A DNA stretch of 64,000 nucleotides from an uncultured Clostridium sp. (GTDB lineage Bacteria; Bacillota; Clostridia; Clostridiales; Clostridiaceae). How positions within the stretch are numbered: position 1 is the first letter of the stretch; each line of letters begins with the position of its first letter. Shown piece by piece: positions 9,232-18,603 of the stretch. The notes beneath the pieces were generated by a model that saw only the letters and a list, made by a program, of their open reading frames with translations, was not told the origin of the DNA and did no database searches. The position numbers and the translations under genes were made by a program. The stretch covers positions 104,939 through 168,938 of the forward strand of contig CAKVLD010000002.1 of assembly GCA_934755305.1 (NCBI GenBank). Direction: 5' to 3'.

Positions 9232-9482
9232 TTTAGATGTTATGGAAACAGAAAAAGATAGATAGTATTGGTTCCGGGGACTTTAGTTGAATTGCGCTAA
9301 GAACTTCTATCTTCAGGAAAAGTTAGTATGACGGTCTGAAAAAAACTCGCTTTACTCAAACAACTTTTCAGCCTTTGCGTCCTACTAACTTTCCCTAAAG
9401 ATGAATTTCTACAGCTTATTCAAATACGTCCCTCCACCAATACTATCTATCTTTTTCTTTGTTCACAACACTAACTATAACA
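9232..9482. repeat. Long imperfect inverted repeat (~250 nt), MITE-like or hairpin RNA
   Basis: Fills most of the 361-base gap between the CYTH gene and tyrA (the remaining ~110 bases to tyrA show nothing clear). Bases 9251-9272 and 9436-9457 are perfectly complementary over 22 bp. The pairing continues inward with gaps (GGGAC/GTCCC, AGTTAGTA/TACTAACT, CTGAAAA/TTTTCAG) to a loop near 9341-9364, and outward more weakly to the stop codon of the CYTH gene and to about 9482. No ORF of note lies inside. It could be a non-autonomous mobile element or the template of a structured RNA. Confidence 0.7.
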
Positions 9483-9592
9483 AAACAAAACTCTATAGTT
9501 AACTAAAAATAATAATGATATTTTTTGTGCTCATAACCTCTAACGTTATTCATGAACCTATAAATTGAAGACTTTTTTTAATATATCATAAT

Positions 9593-10429
9593 TTATTCTA
9601 GGTTTTCTCTACGATTTGTAGACTTTCTAAAAATTTCTTTTAACTTCTCTTTGTCATCTTCATATATAGCTTTCTTTATTAAATCTAATTGTAATTCAAA
9701 TTCATTTATAGATTTTAATAAATTTTCTTTATTTCCAAGGAAAAGCTCACTCCATAAATCTTCATTTATATTAGCTATACGAGTTAAATCTCTATAACTA
9801 TCTCCAATAAAGCTTCCTGTATCTCTATCTTCTTTATCACTATTTACTAAGGCTACTGCCATAGCATGAGGTAACTGAGATGTATAACCTATCATCTCAT
9901 CATGAAAATCAGGACTTATTCTACGAACTCTTTTAAATCCTATACTTTTAGCTATATTTTCTATAAGATTAAGATTTTCTTCTTTATTTTCCTTAATTGG
10001 AGTTATTATATAATTAGCACCTTGGAATACTTTATCTGTTGCAAAATCTATTCCTTTTTTCTCTCTTCCTGCCATAGGATGCCCAAAAACAAAATCCACA
10101 TCTTTTGGTTTTATATTAACTACTTCCTCTATAAACATTCCCTTTATTCCAGTAGCATCTGTAATTACAGAACCTGCTTTGAAAAAGTCTTTGTTTTCTT
10201 TAATAAAATTTACTACTAGCTTAGGATATATAGATATTATAGTTAAGTCTGCATTTTTTAAAAAATCTTTACCAATTGTAGCACCGTCTTTTATTAACTT
10301 TAATTCTTTTGCCTTTCTTAATGTCTCTTCATTAACGTCAATGCCATATACATCATTATAACCAGCCTTTTTTAACGCCATAGCAAAAGAACCTCCAACG
10401 ACCCCAAGACCTACAATAACTATATTCAT
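9593..10429 (-). CDS. tyrA: Prephenate dehydrogenase
   Basis: NAD(P)-dependent oxidative decarboxylation of prephenate, the tyrosine branch. At 278 aa it opens with the Rossmann motif GLGVVGGSFAMALKKAGY, then VDFVFGHPMAGREKKGI (His and substrate-binding region) and YTSQLPHAMAVALV. It lacks a C-terminal ACT domain, so it shows no fused regulatory site for tyrosine. It is the last gene of the aromatic operon; its ribosome-binding site AGGTGA overlaps the stop of aroF2 (TAGGTGATAAAATG). No strong terminator is seen after it. Confidence 0.93.
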   Translation of the reverse strand: MNIVIVGLGVVGGSFAMALKKAGYNDVYGIDVNEETLRKAKELKLIKDGATIGKDFLKNADLTIISIYPKLVVNFIKENKDFFKAGSVITDATGIKGMFIEEVVNIKPKDVDFVFGHPMAGREKKGIDFATDKVFQGANYIITPIKENKEENLNLIENIAKSIGFKRVRRISPDFHDEMIGYTSQLPHAMAVALVNSDKEDRDTGSFIGDSYRDLTRIANINEDLWSELFLGNKENLLKSINEFELQLDLIKKAIYEDDKEKLKEIFRKSTNRRENLE

Positions 10430-10437
10430 TTTATCAC

Positions 10438-11451
10438 CTAAATTTCTTTACCTTCCATACTTGCTAGTACTTTAACTTTATCCATTAACTTCTTGAAATT
10501 TTCTGGTTTTATAGATTGTTGACCATCACTTAAAGCATTAGCTGGATCATTATGAACTTCTATCATAAGTCCATCAGCTCCTGCCATAATTGCTGCTTTA
10601 GCTAAAGGTTCTACTAAATACCAATAACCACCTGCATGACTTGGATCAACTATTACTGGCAAATGTGATAACCTCTTAACTACAGGTATAGCACTTAAAT
10701 CTAAAGTATTTCTTGTATAAGTCTCAAAAGTTCTTATACCTCTTTCACAAAGAATAACATTTTCATTACCACCAGCCATAATATATTCAGCTGACATCAA
10801 CCATTCTTCTATAGTTGCTGATAAACCTCTTTTTAAAAGTATTGGTTTATTAGTTCTACCTATTTGCTTTAATAAATCAAAGTTTTGCATATTTCTAGCA
10901 CCAATTTGAATTACATCTACATTTTCTACAAACTCATCAATATAGTCAGTAGACATAAGTTCTGTAACTATTGGCAATCCAGTTTCCTTCTTTGCTTCCT
11001 TTAATAGCCTTAATCCTTCAAGTTCTAAACCTTGGAAGCTATAAGGTGAAGTTCTTGGCTTAAAAGCACCACCTCTTAAAAAATTTGCTCCAGAAGCTTT
11101 AATGCTTTTAGCTATTTCTATTATTTGCTCTTCTGATTCAACAGAACAAGGCCCAGCCATTATTCCCAAATTCTTTCCACCTACTTTAACTCCATTAACA
11201 TCTACTATTGTAGGTTCTGGTTTAAATAACTTATTTGCTTTCTTAAAAGGTTCTTGAACCTTTAATACTTTTTCCACTCCATCAACTCTTAAAAGTTTAT
11301 CAGGATCTAATATTGATGTATCTCCTATACACCCTATTATGCAATTAGTTGTTCCTTGAGATATATTAGTTTGTAATCCCTTCTTCTCAACTAATTCCTT
11401 AACCTTATTAATTTCCTCTTTACTGCATTTTGCATTCATAATAATAATCAT
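10438..11451 (-). CDS. aroF: 3-deoxy-7-phosphoheptulonate (DAHP) synthase, copy 2
   Basis: First enzyme of the shikimate pathway: condenses PEP with erythrose-4-phosphate. At 337 aa it is the type I-beta form with an N-terminal ferredoxin-like regulatory domain (about residues 1-75), then MAGPCSVESEEQI, RGGAFKPRTSPYSFQG, ILLKRGLSATIEEW, CERGIRTFE and VDPSHAGG. It is close to the first gene of the operon (17481-18494) over nearly the whole length but differs most in the N-terminal regulatory part, so the two may differ in feedback control. GGAGG lies 7 bases before the ATG. A 115-base gap separates it from aroK, with no clear promoter found. Confidence 0.95.
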   Translation of the reverse strand: MIIIMNAKCSKEEINKVKELVEKKGLQTNISQGTTNCIIGCIGDTSILDPDKLLRVDGVEKVLKVQEPFKKANKLFKPEPTIVDVNGVKVGGKNLGIMAGPCSVESEEQIIEIAKSIKASGANFLRGGAFKPRTSPYSFQGLELEGLRLLKEAKKETGLPIVTELMSTDYIDEFVENVDVIQIGARNMQNFDLLKQIGRTNKPILLKRGLSATIEEWLMSAEYIMAGGNENVILCERGIRTFETYTRNTLDLSAIPVVKRLSHLPVIVDPSHAGGYWYLVEPLAKAAIMAGADGLMIEVHNDPANALSDGQQSIKPENFKKLMDKVKVLASMEGKEI

Positions 11452-11566
11452 TTCATATCCTCCTATACTAATAAAAAAATTTCCTGTTCTACTGTACTAA
11501 CTAAAAATTAAATACTATATATATTATAATATAAATCTTTCTATTTTTCTCTATTTTTTCCCAAAT

Positions 11567-12070
11567 TTATTTAAGAATATCCTCACATGTCTTCACAACC
11601 TTCTCTAAGGTACCCTTATTTTCTACAATTTTATCTGCTGCTTTTTTATAAAGTTCATATCTTTCATTATATAAATTATAAATTTTATGTGGTCCATCTT
11701 TTAATAAAGGTCTTGTACCAACTTCTATATCTTTTATTATTTCTTCAACTGGTCTATCAATAAAAAGAATAGTACAACTTTTTCTTAATATATCTATATT
11801 TTCAGCCTTCTTAACTACTCCTCCCCCAGAAGCAATTATTGCATTAGTTAATTTAGATAATTCTTTGCAAGCTTTAGTTTCCCATTCTCTAAAATGTTCT
11901 TCACTTACATCAAATAATTCTTTTATAGTTTTCCCTGATATTTTCACTATGTAATCATCCATATCATAAAACTTATAATTTAAGTCCTTTGAAATTAATT
12001 CTCCTATAGTGCTTTTTCCACATCCTGGCATACCTATAATCACAATATTCTCTTTATTACCATCCACCAT
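11567..12070 (-). CDS. aroK: Shikimate kinase
   Basis: ATP-dependent 3-phosphorylation of shikimate. A 167-aa P-loop protein: Walker A GMPGCGKSTIG, MDDYI (shikimate-binding Asp), FREWETKA (binding Arg), ASGGGVVK and the lid Arg in TRPLL are all in place. It follows aroE by 8 bases and starts after an AGGGGG ribosome-binding site. The aroK versus aroL name cannot be told from sequence. Confidence 0.94.
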   Translation of the reverse strand: MVDGNKENIVIIGMPGCGKSTIGELISKDLNYKFYDMDDYIVKISGKTIKELFDVSEEHFREWETKACKELSKLTNAIIASGGGVVKKAENIDILRKSCTILFIDRPVEEIIKDIEVGTRPLLKDGPHKIYNLYNERYELYKKAADKIVENKGTLEKVVKTCEDILK

Positions 12071-12078
12071 AATTCCCC

Positions 12079-12888
12079 CTAAATAAATCGTTCTTCTAAT
12101 TCTTTATAAATCTTATTTATTACCTCAATACTTATTTCTCTTTCGTTCCATATTTCTTCTGATTTAACAGCCTGCCCAACTAACATATATAATCCATCAC
12201 ATGTCTTTTTACCTAATTCTTCTCCTATCTTTAAGAATTCAGTAACCTTTGGATTGTAAATAAGATCAACTAAAATAGAAAAATTCTTTATAATATCTGA
12301 ACTTACTGGTGATCTAGGAATACTTGGATACATACCTACAGGAGTAGTGTTAATTAAAACATCTCCATACACACCTTCTAATTCTTTGTAATCTATTATA
12401 TTGATATTATCATTAACACTTATATCTTTTGCCTTATTTCTAGTTACTAAATAAATATCCTTTGCCCCTTCATCTAATAGATATGTTACAACAGCCTTTG
12501 CCGCACCTCCTGTACCAAGGACAGTACATACCTTATCTTTAACTTCAATATTGTTAACTTCAAGCATCTTCTTAAATCCAAAATAATCGGTATTATATCC
12601 TGATAGCTTACCATCCTTATTAAATATAGTATTAATTGCACCTATATCTTTAGCTTCTTTTGATATAAAATCTAATTGTTCTATTAATACTTCCTTATAA
12701 GGTATTGTTATATTAACTCCTCTTATATCTAACAATTTTATTGCTTCTGGTAATTTCTTTATCTCATCTTTTGGAATTTCAAAAGTTTTATATGCACCTT
12801 CTACTCCTATAAGTTCAAAAATTCTCTTATTAATAACAGGTGAAAGTGAATGTGATAACTTTTCCCCAACTACTCCAAAATAATTCAT
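12079..12888 (-). CDS. aroE: Shikimate dehydrogenase
   Basis: NADPH-dependent reduction of 3-dehydroshikimate. The 269-aa protein has GEKLSHSLSPVINK (substrate SxS motif), NITIPYKE with the catalytic Lys, GAINTI, YNTDYFGF with the catalytic Asp, the nucleotide motif VLGTGGAAKAVV, NTTPVGM, and DLIYNPKVTEFL near the end. It lies 15 bases after pheA, with GGGGG before its ATG. Confidence 0.95.
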   Translation of the reverse strand: MNYFGVVGEKLSHSLSPVINKRIFELIGVEGAYKTFEIPKDEIKKLPEAIKLLDIRGVNITIPYKEVLIEQLDFISKEAKDIGAINTIFNKDGKLSGYNTDYFGFKKMLEVNNIEVKDKVCTVLGTGGAAKAVVTYLLDEGAKDIYLVTRNKAKDISVNDNINIIDYKELEGVYGDVLINTTPVGMYPSIPRSPVSSDIIKNFSILVDLIYNPKVTEFLKIGEELGKKTCDGLYMLVGQAVKSEEIWNEREISIEVINKIYKELEERFI

Positions 12889-12903
12889 TATACTTCCCCC
12901 TTT

Positions 12904-14040
12904 TTAATTTATTTTTTTCTTATAAGCTCCTAATAATTCAAAATATGAAGAACTCTTTTGTATTAACTTTAATGAATTTACTACCTCGCTACTTTCTATA
13001 CAACCTTCAAAGTCTATATATAAGAAATATCTCCATGTTATCCCCTTCATAGGTCTTGATTCTATTTTTATCATATTTATATTATTTTCTGCAAAATGCC
13101 TAATAAGCCTATATAATGTACCAGCCTCATTTTCTAATGAAAAAACTACACTTACCTTATCAGCTTCATTAACTACATTTAATTCTTTAGAAATAATTAT
13201 AAACCTAGTTGAATTATCCTTTTCATTATTTATAGATTCCTTTAAAACCTCTAAGTTATATAGCTTAGCTGCTCTCTTACTAGCTATAGCAACTTTTGAT
13301 GTATCTCCAATATCCTCTACAAACTTAGCACTAGTAGCTGTGTTGTGAAAAGGTATTAAGTTCCAATCATTATATTGCTTTAAAAATTCACTGCTTTGCT
13401 CTAACCCCTGAATATGTGAATATACCTCTTTTACTTCTTCTATTTTTGTACCTTTAATGCCAACTAAATTTTGTTCTATTTTTATACACTCTTCTCCTAC
13501 TATATAAAAACCATATTTTCTTAAAAGATCTAAATTAGCAGAAATTGCACCTGTTGAAGAATTTTCTATAGGAACTATTCCATAATATATTTCATCATTT
13601 TCTATAGCTTTAAAAACATCTTCAAATTCAGCATACGAAGTTCTATTACTTTCTTCTCCAAAAAACTTAATAGCGGCTTCTTCTGAAAAAGATCCTTGAA
13701 CTCCTTGATATCCAATCTTTTTGCTCTTATCTATTTCAGCTCTATTGCACTTAAAATATTCTTCCTTTTCTGAACTTAATACTTTTTTTTGCTTACCTTT
13801 ACTTATTTCCATCATAGAAATGAAAAACTTAGTTACTTCTTCTGAGTAATCCTTGTTTTCTATATTAGATATAGCTTTTTTTATAACTTCATCTTCTCTA
13901 TTTTTATGAAAAATATTAATATTATTTTTCTTTTTATAATCAGCTACTTTAAGAACCATATTCATTCTTTTTTCAAAAAGCTTAGCCATTTCACTGTCTA
14001 TCTTATCTATCTCACTTCTATATTTATCTAAATCTGACAT
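12904..14040 (-). CDS. pheA: Bifunctional chorismate mutase / prephenate dehydratase (P-protein)
   Basis: Makes phenylpyruvate from chorismate in two steps. Residues about 1-90 are an AroQ chorismate mutase (YRSEIDKIDSEMAKLFEKR, then KNREDEVI). The dehydratase domain starts at KIGYQGVQGSFSEEAA and continues through VPIENSSTGAI and DNSTRFIII. The C-terminal ACT domain carries IKIESRPMKG (the ESRP Phe-binding motif), so feedback inhibition by phenylalanine is expected from the family. The start overlaps the end of aroC by 13 bases, which implies translational coupling. Confidence 0.95.
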   Translation of the reverse strand: MSDLDKYRSEIDKIDSEMAKLFEKRMNMVLKVADYKKKNNINIFHKNREDEVIKKAISNIENKDYSEEVTKFFISMMEISKGKQKKVLSSEKEEYFKCNRAEIDKSKKIGYQGVQGSFSEEAAIKFFGEESNRTSYAEFEDVFKAIENDEIYYGIVPIENSSTGAISANLDLLRKYGFYIVGEECIKIEQNLVGIKGTKIEEVKEVYSHIQGLEQSSEFLKQYNDWNLIPFHNTATSAKFVEDIGDTSKVAIASKRAAKLYNLEVLKESINNEKDNSTRFIIISKELNVVNEADKVSVVFSLENEAGTLYRLIRHFAENNINMIKIESRPMKGITWRYFLYIDFEGCIESSEVVNSLKLIQKSSSYFELLGAYKKKIN

Positions 14041-15122
14041 CCATATCTCCCCTTTATTAAATCAAGTAATCCTATTGCTGTTACTGCTTCAATTACAGGA
14101 ATTGCTCTTTGAACAATACAAGGATCATGTCTTCCTTCTATAATCAAGGTATCATCTTTTTTATTTTTTATATCTATTGTCTTTTGTTCTTTACTAATAG
14201 ATGGAGTTGGTTTTATAGCAACCTTAAATACTATAGGCATACCATTTGTTATTCCTCCTAGTATTCCTCCATTATTATTTGTTCTTGTTTTAACATTTCC
14301 ATTGTCATAATAATATTCATCATTATTTTCCGAACCATAAATATTAGTTGATTCAAAACCAAGACCAAACTCTAATCCTTTTACAGCTGGAACTGAGAAT
14401 AACAAGTGTGATAAAGTAGATTCTACAGAATCAAAGAAAGGATCACCTATTCCTGCCTCTATTCCAATAGCAGCACATTCTATAACTCCTCCAACTGAAT
14501 CTCCTTGCTTTCTAGCTTCTAAAATAGTATTTCTCATTTCCTCTTCCTTAGAGTTATCTATTATTGGTAGTTCTTTTTCTTTAAGTTTCTTTAATTCTTC
14601 TTTTGATATATTTACATAATCAAATGCTGAATCTTTAATATCTTTTATGGACTTTATATGAGCCCCTATCTCTATCCCCTTTAATGATAAAACTTGCTTA
14701 CAAATAGCACCACAGAATACTAATGGGGCAGTTATTCTACCTGAAAAATGTCCTCCACCTCTATAATCATTAAAACTATTATATTTTATATTACCTGTAT
14801 AATCTGCATGACCTGGTCTCATTAAGTTTTTAAGCTTTCCATAATCCCTTGATCTAGTATCACTATTTCTTATTATTGCACATAATGGAGTTCCTGTAGT
14901 TTTACCTTCAAAATATCCACTTAATATTTCTGGTTTATCTCCTTCTTTTCTAGCTGTAGACAAATTATTTCTACCAGGAGCTCTTCTCTTCATTTCTTTA
15001 TCTATTTCTTCTAAATCCAATTCTATTCCTGAAGGAAGTCCATCTATAGTTATTCCTATACCAGCTCCATGAGATTCTCCAAAAATAGAAATCTTTAAAT
15101 TATTCCCCCATACTCCACTCAC
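14028..15122 (-). CDS. aroC: Chorismate synthase
   Basis: FMNH2-dependent conversion of EPSP to chorismate, the branch point. At 364 aa: opening MSGVWGNNLKISIFGESHG, RRAPGRNNLSTARKEGD, MRPGHADYTG, DYRGGGHFSGRITAP with the key His and Arg, and the C-terminal RHDPCIVQRAIPV segment are standard. Its start overlaps the end of aroA by 23 bases and its end overlaps pheA, so this part of the operon is translationally coupled. Confidence 0.97.
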   Translation of the reverse strand: MSGVWGNNLKISIFGESHGAGIGITIDGLPSGIELDLEEIDKEMKRRAPGRNNLSTARKEGDKPEILSGYFEGKTTGTPLCAIIRNSDTRSRDYGKLKNLMRPGHADYTGNIKYNSFNDYRGGGHFSGRITAPLVFCGAICKQVLSLKGIEIGAHIKSIKDIKDSAFDYVNISKEELKKLKEKELPIIDNSKEEEMRNTILEARKQGDSVGGVIECAAIGIEAGIGDPFFDSVESTLSHLLFSVPAVKGLEFGLGFESTNIYGSENNDEYYYDNGNVKTRTNNNGGILGGITNGMPIVFKVAIKPTPSISKEQKTIDIKNKKDDTLIIEGRHDPCIVQRAIPVIEAVTAIGLLDLIKGRYGCQI

Positions 15123-16398
15123 TAAAGTCGCCTCCTAACATTTTAAAATCTTTAAAGAAATTTGGATATGATTTTGATACACATTCAAAATCTTTAAGTA
15201 TTATAGGCGATTTACATCTTGTTGAAGCTATAGCTAAACTCATAGCAATTCTGTGGTCTTTATGACTCCATACTTCTACATCACCTTCAAATTCCTTTAT
15301 GCCATCTATAATTAATCCATCCTTTTTTTCTTCAATCTTAGCACCTAGTTTACTAAGTTCCTCTTTAACAGCTGTAAGCCTATCACATTCCTTAATCCTA
15401 AGTCTTTCTGCATTTATTATTTCAGTTCTACCTTCACTTAAAGCTGCTACTACAGATAAAGTTGGAATTATATCAGGACATTGTGATGCATCTATTATTG
15501 TTGATTTTAAATTACATTCATCAATTGTTAATGAATTTTCATTTACCTTAATATTAGCACCCATTCTTTCTAATATATCTATTACTTCTTTATCTCCTTG
15601 AAGTGATTCTTTCTTTAAATCTAATATTTCAATTTCAGAACCTAAAGCATCAGCAGATAAGAAAAATGCTCCTTGAGAATAATCTCCTTCTACTCTATAA
15701 TCTCTACTTCTATACTTTTGATTACCTTTGATTATAAATTCCTTATAATCATTATTTATAACTTCAATTCCAAAGTCTTTTAATGCTGATAAAGTCAAAT
15801 CTATATATCCTTTAGATTCTAATTCAGTAGTTATTATTATTTTAGAATCTCCATCTAATAAAGGTAAAGAAAACATTAATCCTGTTATAAATTGAGAGCT
15901 TATGTTACCTTTCACTCTAAATTCATCTCTTTTTAATAATCCAGAAACTATTAAATCAAGTATTCCTTCCTTATATTCATAATGAATTCCTTGATTATCA
16001 AAGATTTCATAATAAGTATCTAATGGTCTCTTTCCAAGATTCCCCCTTCCAACAAATCTAGTTACTCCTTCAAAAGCTAAAGCTATTGGTATAAGAAATC
16101 TCAAAGTAGAACCTGATTCATTACAATCTATTACTCTTTCATAATCTCTTTCACTTAATAAATCTTTCGATTTTATTCCTTTTACTTCCAAACAATCTTC
16201 CTTATCAGTTATAACAGCTCCCAAAGATCTCATTGCATTAATTGTAGCTATAATATCATCTGAAAGTTCTAAATTACTGATTTTACTTACTCCATCACTT
16301 AAAGAAGCACATATTACTGCTCTATGAGCCATGCTCTTTGAAGGTGGAATCTTTACACTTCCTTTAAGCTTAATTGGATTTATCTTTAAGCTTCCCAC
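15100..16398 (-). CDS. aroA: 3-phosphoshikimate 1-carboxyvinyltransferase (EPSP synthase)
   Basis: Transfers enolpyruvyl from PEP to shikimate-3-phosphate. The 432-aa protein has PPSKSMAHRAVICASL (the catalytic Lys and binding residues), the ESGSTLRFLIPIAL loop, KRPLDTYYE, DYSQGAFFLSADAL, RLRIKECDRL and DHRIAMSLAI. The Ser after Glu in ESGSTLRF, where many enzymes have Ala or Gly in the nearby glycine site, is worth noting. The start is GTG; its G is shared with the TAG stop of aroB, with AGGAGGAAG before it. Confidence 0.95.
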   Translation of the reverse strand: MGSLKINPIKLKGSVKIPPSKSMAHRAVICASLSDGVSKISNLELSDDIIATINAMRSLGAVITDKEDCLEVKGIKSKDLLSERDYERVIDCNESGSTLRFLIPIALAFEGVTRFVGRGNLGKRPLDTYYEIFDNQGIHYEYKEGILDLIVSGLLKRDEFRVKGNISSQFITGLMFSLPLLDGDSKIIITTELESKGYIDLTLSALKDFGIEVINNDYKEFIIKGNQKYRSRDYRVEGDYSQGAFFLSADALGSEIEILDLKKESLQGDKEVIDILERMGANIKVNENSLTIDECNLKSTIIDASQCPDIIPTLSVVAALSEGRTEIINAERLRIKECDRLTAVKEELSKLGAKIEEKKDGLIIDGIKEFEGDVEVWSHKDHRIAMSLAIASTRCKSPIILKDFECVSKSYPNFFKDFKMLGGDFSEWSMGE

Positions 16399-17471
16399 TA
16401 TACTTCCTCCTTGAAAAAATTTGGTTTAGTATTATAAATAATACTTTCTCCAATTCTTTTTAATAATATCACTTTTAAGTTCTCTCCTAAATTTTTCTTA
16501 TCTAGAGCTATTGTATTAATGATAGATTCATTATCATCAATATGCATCTCATAAGGTAATTCATAATTAATTAAAATATTTTTTATTCTTTCTGCTGTCC
16601 CTTCTTCTGTTATCTTTAAAGCTTCACTTTTTAATGAAATATTGTACATTCCTATAGCTACAGCTTCCCCATGACTAAACTTTTTAAAATTATAAAAAGT
16701 TTCTATAGCATGACCTAATGTATGACCAAAGTTTAATAACATTCTTTCTCCTAAATCTTTTTCATCATTCTCAACAACAGTCTTCTTTATAAAACAACAT
16801 GTATAAATTATTTCTTCTATATGCTCCATTACTTCTGTTCTACTATTTAACTTTTCTAATTTTTCAAATAAATCTTTATCCTTAATACAACCGTACTTGA
16901 TTACTTCTCCCATACCATCTTTATAAAATTTTTCAGATAATGTCTCTAAAACATTAGGGTCTATAAAAACAGCTTTTGGTTGATAAAAGCTTCCTACTAA
17001 ATTCTTTCCTCGTTCTAAATCTACAGCAACTTTGCCTCCTACAGAACTATCTACTTGTGCTAATAAAGAAGTAGGAATTTGCACAAATGCAACACCTCTT
17101 AGAAAGGAGGAGGCAGCAAAACCTCCAAGATCTCCTATTACTCCTCCTCCTAAGGTAATAATTAAGTCTTTTCTAGTTAATTTGAAATCTAATAATTCAT
17201 TATATATAGTAGGAAGAGTTTGAAAAGACTTTGTTTCTTCTCCTGCCTTTAAAACTAACTTTTTTGTAATAAAGCCTAATTCTTCTAATGAATTTTCAAC
17301 TTTTTCTCCATAGTATTTATTGACATTTTCATCTGTTATTATGAATATCTTTTTTCCATTATAAATATTTTTAATCTCTTTACCAATCCTATTTAATAGG
17401 CCTTTTTCAATTAAAATATTATAACTATTTTCACCTAAATCAACATATAAATTTCTTCCCACATTAATCAT
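16398..17471 (-). CDS. aroB: 3-dehydroquinate synthase
   Basis: NAD- and metal-dependent cyclisation of DAHP. At 357 aa it has the nucleotide-binding GGGVIGDLGGFAASSFLRG, QIPTSLLAQVDSSVGGKV, GEVIKYG and the metal ligands in NFGHTLGHAIE and SHGEAVAIGM. It follows aroF1 by 9 bases. No separate 3-dehydroquinate dehydratase (aroD/aroQ) is in this operon within the window, so that step must be encoded elsewhere. Confidence 0.95.
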   Translation of the reverse strand: MINVGRNLYVDLGENSYNILIEKGLLNRIGKEIKNIYNGKKIFIITDENVNKYYGEKVENSLEELGFITKKLVLKAGEETKSFQTLPTIYNELLDFKLTRKDLIITLGGGVIGDLGGFAASSFLRGVAFVQIPTSLLAQVDSSVGGKVAVDLERGKNLVGSFYQPKAVFIDPNVLETLSEKFYKDGMGEVIKYGCIKDKDLFEKLEKLNSRTEVMEHIEEIIYTCCFIKKTVVENDEKDLGERMLLNFGHTLGHAIETFYNFKKFSHGEAVAIGMYNISLKSEALKITEEGTAERIKNILINYELPYEMHIDDNESIINTIALDKKNLGENLKVILLKRIGESIIYNTKPNFFKEEV

Positions 17472-17480
17472 CCTTTATAA

Positions 17481-18494
17481 TTAAATTTCTCTTCCAACAG
17501 CACCTGCTATTACTCTAAGTTCCTCTAATAACTTTTCATATACACTAGGTTTTATAGATTGTTGACCATCACAAAGTGCATTGGCTGGATCATTATGAAC
17601 TTCTATTATAAGCCCATCAGCTCCAATAGCCACTGCTGCCTTTGATAATGGATCTACCATCCACCACTTACCTGCAGCATGACTTGGATCTACTACTACT
17701 GGTAAATGACTAAGCTTTTTAACAGCTGGAATTGCACTTAAATCTAATGTATTTCTTGTATATGTTTCAAATGTTCTTATCCCTCTTTCGCAAAGAACTA
17801 TATTTTCATTTCCACCAGCCATTATGTATTCAGCTGACATTAACCATTCTTCTATAGTTGCTGATAAACCTCTTTTTAAGAGTATTGTCTTATTAGTTTT
17901 TCCAAGTTCCTTTAATAAATCAAAGTTTTGCATATTTCTTGCACCAACCTGAATTACATCAACATCTTCAACAAATTTTTCAATATCATATGGTGACATT
18001 AACTCTGTAACAATTGGAAGTCCTGTCTTTTCCTTTGCAATCTTTAATAATTCTAATCCTTCATATTTTAATCCTTGGAAGGAATAAGGTGAAGTTCTAG
18101 GTTTAAATGCACCACCACGTAAGAAATTTGCCCCACTTTTCTTTACTTCTTGCGCTATAAATACTATTTGTTCTTCATTTTCTACTGAACAAGGTCCTGC
18201 AATCATAGCTAGCTTATTTCCACCAATTTTATTTCCATCAACATCTATTATAGTTGGATCTGGATGAAACATCTTGTTTGCTTTCTTAAAAGGCTCTGCT
18301 ACATGCATAACTCGCTCAACATTACCATTAGCTTCTATTTGAGTATGATCTATCTTACTAGTATCTCCAACTAATCCTAATATAATAAGATCTTTACCTA
18401 TTACAGGATTAACTTGAACTCCTTTCTTTTGTATTGCATTTGTTAAGTCATCAATTTGCTTTTTAGTTGTACCTGGTTTTAAAATTACTATCAT
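17481..18494 (-). CDS. aroF: 3-deoxy-7-phosphoheptulonate (DAHP) synthase, copy 1
   Basis: First structural gene of the aromatic operon and first committed step. It is a 337-aa type I-beta enzyme with an N-terminal regulatory domain and the same catalytic motifs as copy 2 (AGPCSVENEEQI, RGGAFKPRTSPYSFQG, CERGIRTFE, VDPSHAAGKW). A strong AGGGGGC ribosome-binding site precedes the ATG. It lies directly downstream of the aromatic leader peptide and terminator, so its transcription and that of all genes behind it should depend on read-through there. Confidence 0.95.
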   Translation of the reverse strand: MIVILKPGTTKKQIDDLTNAIQKKGVQVNPVIGKDLIILGLVGDTSKIDHTQIEANGNVERVMHVAEPFKKANKMFHPDPTIIDVDGNKIGGNKLAMIAGPCSVENEEQIVFIAQEVKKSGANFLRGGAFKPRTSPYSFQGLKYEGLELLKIAKEKTGLPIVTELMSPYDIEKFVEDVDVIQVGARNMQNFDLLKELGKTNKTILLKRGLSATIEEWLMSAEYIMAGGNENIVLCERGIRTFETYTRNTLDLSAIPAVKKLSHLPVVVDPSHAAGKWWMVDPLSKAAVAIGADGLIIEVHNDPANALCDGQQSIKPSVYEKLLEELRVIAGAVGREI

Positions 18495-18533
18495 ATTTTT
18501 TTGCCCCCTAATTTTTATTTGCTTCTTTATATT

Positions 18534-18562
18534 AAAAAAGAGAACCCCTAATGAGTTCTCTT
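18534..18562 (-). terminator. Attenuator terminator of the aromatic operon
   Basis: On the minus strand AAGAGAACTC pairs with GGGTTCTCTT around a short CATTAG-containing loop and is followed by TTTTTT: a classic intrinsic terminator 40 bases before the aroF1 start. A competing pairing is visible: CTAATGGGT (18613-18621, at the very end of the leader ORF) is complementary over 9 bp, with one G-U, to the 18548-18556 segment that spans the loop and part of the 5' arm. The two structures exclude each other, as expected of an antiterminator/terminator pair. Confidence 0.85.
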
Positions 18563-18603
18563 AAATAATAACTAAAATAAATTAACTAAATATATTTTTA
18601 TTT

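Noticed and set aside
11452..11566. A second leader peptide or internal promoter before aroF2
   Set aside because: No aromatic-rich short ORF, hairpin terminator or convincing promoter boxes on the minus strand.
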